A stretch of DNA of 64,000 nt from Macrostomum hystrix (lineage: Eukaryota; Platyhelminthes; Macrostomidae): NCBI GenBank assembly GCA_950097015.1, contig CATNEN010000001.1, positions 5,193,001 through 5,257,000 of the forward strand, in the 5' to 3' direction. Shown piece by piece: positions 57,880-64,000 of the stretch (position 1 is the stretch's first letter; each line of letters opens with the position of its first letter). The notes under the pieces were generated by a model. The model saw only the letters and a list, made by a program, of their open reading frames with translations. It did no database searches and was not told where the DNA came from. The position numbers and the translations under genes are program-made.

Positions 57880-59695
57880 CTCTCATCAATATTTCTGACT
57901 CACTGATCTATCTGACTCTCACTGATCTATCTGACTCTCGCTGATCTATCTGACTCTCACTGATCTATCTGACTCTCGCTGATCTATCTGACTCTCACTG
58001 ATCTATCTGACTCTCGCTGATCTATCTGACTCTCATCAATATTTCTGACTCACTGATCTATCTGACTCTCGCTGATCTATCTGACTCTCACTGATCTATC
58101 TGACTCTCATCAATATTTCTGACTCACTGATCTTTCTGACTCTCATCAATATTTCTGACTCACTGATCTATCTGACTCTTGCTGATCTATCTGACTCTCA
58201 TCAATATTTCTGACTCACTGATCTATCTGACTCTCGCTGATCTATCTGACTCTCATCAATATTTCTGACTCACTGATCTATCTGACTCTCATCAATATTT
58301 CTGACTCACTGATCTATCTGACTCTCACTGATCTATCTGACTCTCGCTGATCTATCTGACTCTCATCAATATTTCTGACTCACTGATCTATCTGACTCTC
58401 ACTGATCTATCTGACTCTCACTGATCTATCTGACTCTTATCAATATTTCTGACTCACTGATCTATCTGACTCTTGCTGATCTATCTGACTCTCATCAATA
58501 TTTCTGACTCACTGATCTATCTGACTCTTGCTGATCTATCTGACTCTCGCTGATCTATCTGACTCTCGCTGATCTATCTGACTTTCGCTGATCTATCTGA
58601 CTCTCATCAATATTTCAGACTCACTGATCTATCTGACTCTCGCTGATCTATCTGACTCTCATCAATATTTCTGACTCTCGCTGATCTATCTGACTCTCGC
58701 TGATCTATCTGACTCTCGCTGATCTATCTGACTCTCATCAATATTTCTGACTCACTGATCTATCTGACTCTCACTGATCTATCTGACTCTCGCTGATCTA
58801 TCTGACTCTCATCAATATTTCTGACTCACTGATCTATCTGACTCTCACTGATCTATCTGACTCTTATCAATATTTCTGACTCACTGATCTATCTGACTCT
58901 CGCTGATCTATCTGACTCTCATCAATATTTCTGACTCTCGCTGATCTATCTGACTCTCGCTGATCTATCTGACTCTCGCTGATCTATCTGACTCTCATCA
59001 ATATTTCTGACTCACTGATCTATCTGACTCTCACTGATCTATCTGACTCTCGCTGATCTATCTGACTCTCATCAATATTTCTGACTCACTGATCTATCTG
59101 ACTCTCGCTGATCTATCTGACTCTCATCAATATTTCTGACTCACTGATCTATCTGACTCTCGCTGATCTATCTGACTCTCACTGATCTATCTGACTCTCA
59201 TCAATATTTCTGACTCACTGATCTATCTGACTCTCATCAATATTTCTGACTCACTGATCTATCTGACTCTCACTGATCTATCTGACTCTCGCTGATCTAT
59301 CTGACTCTCATCAATATTTCTGACTCACTGATCTATCTGACTCTCATCAATATTTCTGACTCACTGATCTATCTGACTCTCACTGATCTATCTGACTCTC
59401 GCTGATCTATCTGACTCTCGCTGATCTATCTGACTCTCACTGATCTATCTGACTCTCGCTGATCTATCTGACTCTCGCTGATCTATCTGACTCTCGCTGA
59501 TCTATCTGACTCTCACTGATCTATCTGACTCTCGCTGATCTATCTGACTCTCACTGATCTATCTGACTCTCGCTGATCTATCTGACTCTCGCTGATCTAT
59601 CTGACTCTCGCTGATCTATCTGACTCTCGCTGATCTATCTGACTCTCCCTGATCTATCTGACTCTCGCTGATCTATCTGACTCTCGCTGATCGAT
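57880..59695. repeat. 1.8-kb compound minisatellite
   Basis: Mostly 19-base units (CTGATCTATCTGACTCTCG or -CA) interleaved with an ATCAATATTTCTGACTCA unit. The mix follows repeated patterns (runs of A units closed by a B unit), a higher-order structure. About 95 units. No coding. Confidence 0.95.
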
Positions 59696-59699
59696 ATCT

Positions 59700-60044
59700 T
59701 TACGTCTCTATTTCCTTTTTAGTCATATTCTTACACAGTACATTTATATAAATCAAGAGCAGTGTTTCGTAAGTTCTTTCTACTTATAGTAATACCTAAG
59801 ACACTTTTTATATTCACAAGATCTCTAGCGCTAGATTTGCAATTTTTCTGACAGAGTCATGATATGAAGCTAGCTCGTACATAGCTATTTCGTTGCGGAC
59901 ATCAAACTACTAGCGAAGATTACTGCAGCGGAATGATTATTTGTCTAAAAAATTGTTTTAATTACAAGGTCAAGTAATTTTTTCAGACTTGAAATTCAAT
60001 GTTTAGGATAGCTCTTGCATCCCATTGGGTCCTGTAGCAGTTAA
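59700..60044. other. AT-rich DNA left of the Tc1-like element
   Basis: No gene or element seen. Confidence 0.45.
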
Positions 60045-60967
60045 TTTAATCCAAGATCTGCCTGCTAGACAATTTTAGCTTTAGTCCATGGTCACAAGGA
60101 TGCCATGGCGGCATTTAATTTGGTCCAAGAAGCATCAATTTGGTCCATAGAGTTTTCTTAGTTGCCCTCTTAGATTTAAATTTAGGCATTACTGACACGA
60201 GTAGTGCGGATGGAAGCAATTCCTCATTTGCAACTGCCGCGGAAGAGCCAGATCATTGCAAGGTTGCTGAATGTTAAAGACAAGACTGTTTACAGCATCC
60301 GTCTGCACGTTGAAACCACGGGCAGAAGAAATCGTCTGCGAAGGGGTGGCAATCGCCAGAGCAAGTTGCTTGAGCGTCAGGTCCAACTGCTACTCAATGA
60401 AATCGAGAGAAACCCTCTGTTGACGTTGCAGCAACTGTAGCAGAAATTGAACGAACAGTTCCAGTTGGTTGTCAGCATCTTGACAATCAGCAGATCTTTG
60501 GAAAAGCAGTTGATAACACTAAAAGTTCTTGGTAGAGACGCTGATATTCAAACGGTACGCAACAGCCTGCAGACGGTTACAAGAAGGCATGAGTTTGCTG
60601 AATGGCTGAAGGGTCTTGACCCCGGAGTTCATCCAATTCATCTGGACGAAACTGGATTCAACATATGGACTCGAAGAAGGCAGGGTCGTGGTCGTCGAGG
60701 TCAGCGCGTACGGCGGGCGCACTGTTCATTCTCAGCGAGGTCATCAAGTGAATTTACTGCAAGCAATTTCACCCACAATTGGACTTGTCTACCTTGGCAT
60801 TGGAATTTGTTAAATAAATTGCATTGCTCAGCCTTCAGCTCTTGCTCAGGCTTGCACATCTGCTATGGACCAAATTGATGCTTCTTGGGCAAAATTAAAT
60901 GCCGCTATGGCATCCTTGTGACCATAGACTAAAGCTGAAATACTCGGGCAGGCAGATCTGGATTAAA
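60045..60967 (+). mobile_element. Tc1/IS630-like transposon with long terminal inverted repeats
   Basis: Left end (about 60045-60150) and right end (about 60863-60967) are inverted repeats of about 100 bases: both carry TTTAATCC at the tip, then GATCTGCCTGC, GGTCACAAGGATGCCAT, and CATCAATTTGGTCCA. Between them lies a broken transposase gene on the plus strand. The total length of about 920 bases is short for the family, indicating internal deletion. No clear TA duplication could be read. Confidence 0.8.
60210..60878 (+). pseudogene. Tc1/IS630-type transposase, frame-broken
   Basis: An N-terminal helix-turn-helix part starts MEAIPHLQLPRKSQIIARLL and continues to RGGNRQSKLLERQVQLL and NPLLTLQQL, where a TAG ends it (about 60437). 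A second frame contains HLDETGFNIWTRRRQGRGRR, the first catalytic Asp block (DE, then W and GR/RG motifs) of the DDE family. Later DDE motifs are not visible and stops/frameshifts separate the parts, so it is inactive. Confidence 0.75.
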
Positions 60968-61106
60968 TAAATTACTTGTAAGACTAAATGGGCTGCAAAA
61001 AAAGCTATATTTAGCGCAAAAGTGATAAAAATTTACGAAACACATATATATATATACAAGGCTAATCCCAGGTATCACAAAAGGTGATAGATAATGCCTG
61101 ATGAGG

Positions 61107-61435
61107 AGGAAGCGGCAGAGCGGTTAACGCGTTTGCCTCTTGCACCAAGGTTCCTGAGCTCGATTATTGAGCTCGATTCCTTGGCGAGGCCACATTCATT
61201 TGGTGCGCAGCCGCGGAGAGAAGGCTTGGGGGGGCTTTAGTGCAATTTGCACCCTTGAGGGCCAACCTCCAAGCCCAAGGCACAGTGAAATTGTGCACTG
61301 CCTGACGATGAGAAAGATAGGGCAGATGTACACGCCTGTCTGAGTGTGTGCCTGCATTTGGTCACAAAATGATGTGTCACAAAATGATGTGCCATTGCCC
61401 ACAGACCTCTTGCAGTTATTATTTATATTTAATGC
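61107..61435 (+). mobile_element. tRNA-derived SINE, family 1 copy i
   Basis: Head AGAGCGGTTAACGCGTTTGC, a duplicated B-box segment (GAGCTCGATTATTGAGCTCG), body with a G-run variant, and a deletion of about 70 bases after GTGTGCCTGC. 3' tail TTATTATTTATATTT. Confidence 0.8.
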
Positions 61436-64000
61436 TAGATGATGTACGACAAAGAACAATATATTTTATAAAGTTCACTTCCATCAGCCAATAAAAAACT
61501 CCATTCGAACTCAGAATGTCAAAGCCTTTAAGTTTCGCTGCAAACGAACTGAACCGTTGTTGAACCACTGACTCTGGCGCATTCATTCCATTACCTTTTT
61601 TGGTAACAACCGCATGTACTCTCCAGCCAGAAGGTCTCTGTACAACCGCTGCAAACTGCATGGCTCCAGCTCCATGTCTCATTTTGCACCCTTATGCCTC
61701 TCTACCGTTTCTGTGTCCCAGCCTATCCCTCCTCCTAAATACTCCCCTCCGTCTATTTAATTTGTGTGAGTGCGCGCATGTGTGTGCGCGTGTGCGTCTG
61801 TACACGTTTGGTCCTGGACGGATAACAGCTAGGCAAGAGGAGGATAGAAGGATACAAGCCTTTCTTGTCCAACCTCTTCCACGCGATACAAACGTGAGGC
61901 GCATGCTTGTTCTCACCCAAGTCCTGCTGGCTTGGTCGGCCCCCCCTGGCCCGGGGGCGGAGGGGTGGCTGGTCAGATTGTTTGGCTGTGGGGTGGCTGC
62001 CGTGGAGGTCAGTGTCAGGGTGGTGGGACTCGCCGGATAGTTAGTCGCAGCACGTGAGAGCGCACGCACCAAAATATTATTGTGAAGATTTTGGTGTACA
62101 CATACACTAACGCGAATGCCCGCATGACTGTACACTGGAGTCCCTTCCTCATTTTTCTCTCTCTCTAGCGTCACTGTCGCTTTCTTACCCGGGGCTCACT
62201 CCGCCCTACAACCCCCTGCTGCTGACGTGTGTTCACAGTATGCGCACAGCGTCTTGCGCTCTCTCTCAGCCCCCATCCGCTCCATTTTAGTAACCCCAGT
62301 AACCGACAGACATTGTGCATGGCTGCATGCACCTTCTCTTTTCTTTCCCTCTTTTATCTTCGTCTTCTTTTATTTCAAACCAGATTCCGCTGTCAAGCCC
62401 GAAGAACGGCTGCACCCCTCTGGCCTGAAACGGGTATTACACTCTAGCACCGAAATTCTGGATTTTATTTCAGATTCTCAGTCTTAAGCGAAAGACAATG
62501 AGAAAGCTAACAAGGTGGAAGAGTGTATTTAGTGTCTAAATGACAGTTTCTAGGCAGAATTGTCTTTACAATACCAAAAAACTTGTAGGATTCAATGCAA
62601 ATTCGAAAATTTAGAAACAATTAAAGGTATGACCTCCCAGTTGCCCTACAATGACCATGATCAGCCTCCGACGTAGTCAGTCAGCGTCACTGTACGCGCT
62701 GTGGCCCTTAACTCTCTCTTTCTCTTTCTGTTTTCTTCCTACCCGCATTAGCTGTGTCTCGCCTATCCTCACCCGCAACTCCCTGAAACACATCCGTCGA
62801 AGCCTCCGCGGCGCACCGCCCTCAGAGCCCTGCCCCCCGACCCCAGGAGTCCAGAGGACAGTTTGGGGGTGGGCGTTGGGCCAAACGGACACAAGTCTGC
62901 GCTCGACGCAAAAGGAAGGAAGTTCAGCGCGCTGTGCCGCGCAATGCATGCAGATAGACTGTACTTTGCTCGGATCAGAAAGCAGCGGCGTGCGTTTTTC
63001 TCTCCATTTGAACGCAGCCAGCCAGATTCAAGGCCAGGGACAAACGCGAGCCCCGCGGAGCCCAAGCCTGTTTCGTGTTCTTCGTGTACGCGCGCTAATA
63101 CAAAAGCTGCATCAGCGGGGCTCAGATAGGGTGGGGAGGGTTAGAGGCAGCCAGCCCATTAGCGCTCCTCAAGGCCTCTCCTTTACCGGCTTGGAAGATT
63201 GGTGGGGTGGGGTCAGGCCAACCAACTGCCTTTTTATAAGTTTATTACTCTGGGTGCGTATGCGCGCACACAGTCCGTGCCAATGCCTTCCACTAACACC
63301 GTTCCGCGCAAGGGGGCCAACCAACCCAATATCGTGCTCTCCTCTCTCTCCTTTTCTCTCGCCGACCCCAACCCACCCCCGCCTGCACCACAGGCCAAGC
63401 CTGCAGCCGCCCTCACTGTTTCCCCCGCAAGTCATGCCCAAAATTTGCAGCAAACTTCACTCTCCCCCCTCCGCTGTCCGGCCTAAAAAAGGCATTGCTC
63501 ACCAACCCCCTTGCGCACATGCGCGCCAAGTCAGTCACAACAGCTTGTGTGTGTGATCGAGTGAGCGGGCCTTGTTCTAAAGGGTGCCTTCTCCCTCTCA
63601 GTTTGCGCCCCCTCACAGGCGTACCAAACAACTACCCAAGCCCTCCCTCTGTCTCTCTACCTTCCTCTCCCCAGAACTCCGCCTGTGTCCTCTCCCTCCC
63701 CTCTCCGGCTGTCGCTGCCCCCACCCAGCCGCACACGCACGCGCCCACCTTCTCCTCCTTCAAGCTGGTCGCCGCCCTCAAAGCCTGTCTCTCCTCCACC
63801 GTCCCCTTTCCAAAGTCGAGCTCCACTCTTCCAAACTATATCCCTCTTTAAAAAGGCGACTGCACCCTCAGCTCTGGCGCGCACCAAGAGGGAGAGACCG
63901 GCGCAGAGTTTGACATGCCCCTGAAGAATTTGTGAAGGCAAGAAAAGTTGCTGCACAACTGGAAGGATCTCGCATCGCCTCAGCACCCATGCTCCGATAT
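61436..64000. other. GC- and C/T-rich region, no supported gene
   Basis: From about 61,560 the composition shifts to GC-rich and pyrimidine-rich DNA (runs such as CTCTCTCTC and CCCTCC). Many short open frames occur on both strands, as expected from the composition, without a recognisable domain or consistent splice phases. It may be promoter or 5' UTR DNA of a gene beyond the window edge. Confidence 0.35.

Noticed and set aside
62651-63556. Open frame of 301 residues
   Set aside because: Lies in GC- and C/T-rich DNA where all frames are long; overlapping frames on both strands, no domain or signal.

Overview
This is animal nuclear DNA. Genes are split by canonical GT-AG introns, tRNA-derived SINEs, hAT and Tc1-like DNA transposons and long minisatellites are common, and one gene encodes a giant twitchin-class muscle protein, a family typical of protostome invertebrates. 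Standard stop codons are used. A spiralian or flatworm-like invertebrate fits best, but the species cannot be fixed from this sequence alone.

Layout. 1-3230: AT-rich DNA with a large inverted repeat, a nested small transposon and a decayed coding relic. 3364-6406 (+): PRPF38B-like splicing factor, four exons. 7150-8145: a 22-bp minisatellite. 8187-9367: a hAT transposon remnant with perfect terminal repeats and target-site duplication. 10004-10405 (+): a secreted WSC-domain protein. 11878-22217 (-): a receptor guanylate cyclase with an NIT (nitrate/nitrite-sensing type) ectodomain, nine exons, whose longer introns are largely filled by different private minisatellites. 25516-26941 (-): a membrane C-type-lectin-like protein. 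29409-53551 (-): a complete twitchin-like titin-family kinase; I could join 15 exons in phase to 3,860 residues. Three genes lie inside its introns on the opposite strand: a Thr-rich one-pass membrane protein, a trypsin-like serine protease and a 745-residue protein with ubiquitin-like folds. 53.6-64 kb: no recognisable host gene, but a 73-bp-arm perfect hairpin, a GATA microsatellite, a 1.8-kb minisatellite, a Tc1/IS630-like element with about 100-bp terminal repeats and C/T-rich DNA.

Most long open frames in the window (1.0 to 3.9 kb) are minisatellites without stop codons, not genes. The main themes are (1) private tandem repeats expanding separately in introns of one gene, (2) nesting of complete genes in twitchin introns, and (3) a dense tRNA-derived SINE population (about nine copies of one family in 64 kb). 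There is no operon organisation. The genes act in separate processes: splicing, cGMP signalling, muscle mechanics, extracellular proteolysis and cell-surface recognition. Exon boundaries were read by eye from splice motifs and phase agreement; no alignment or search was run.
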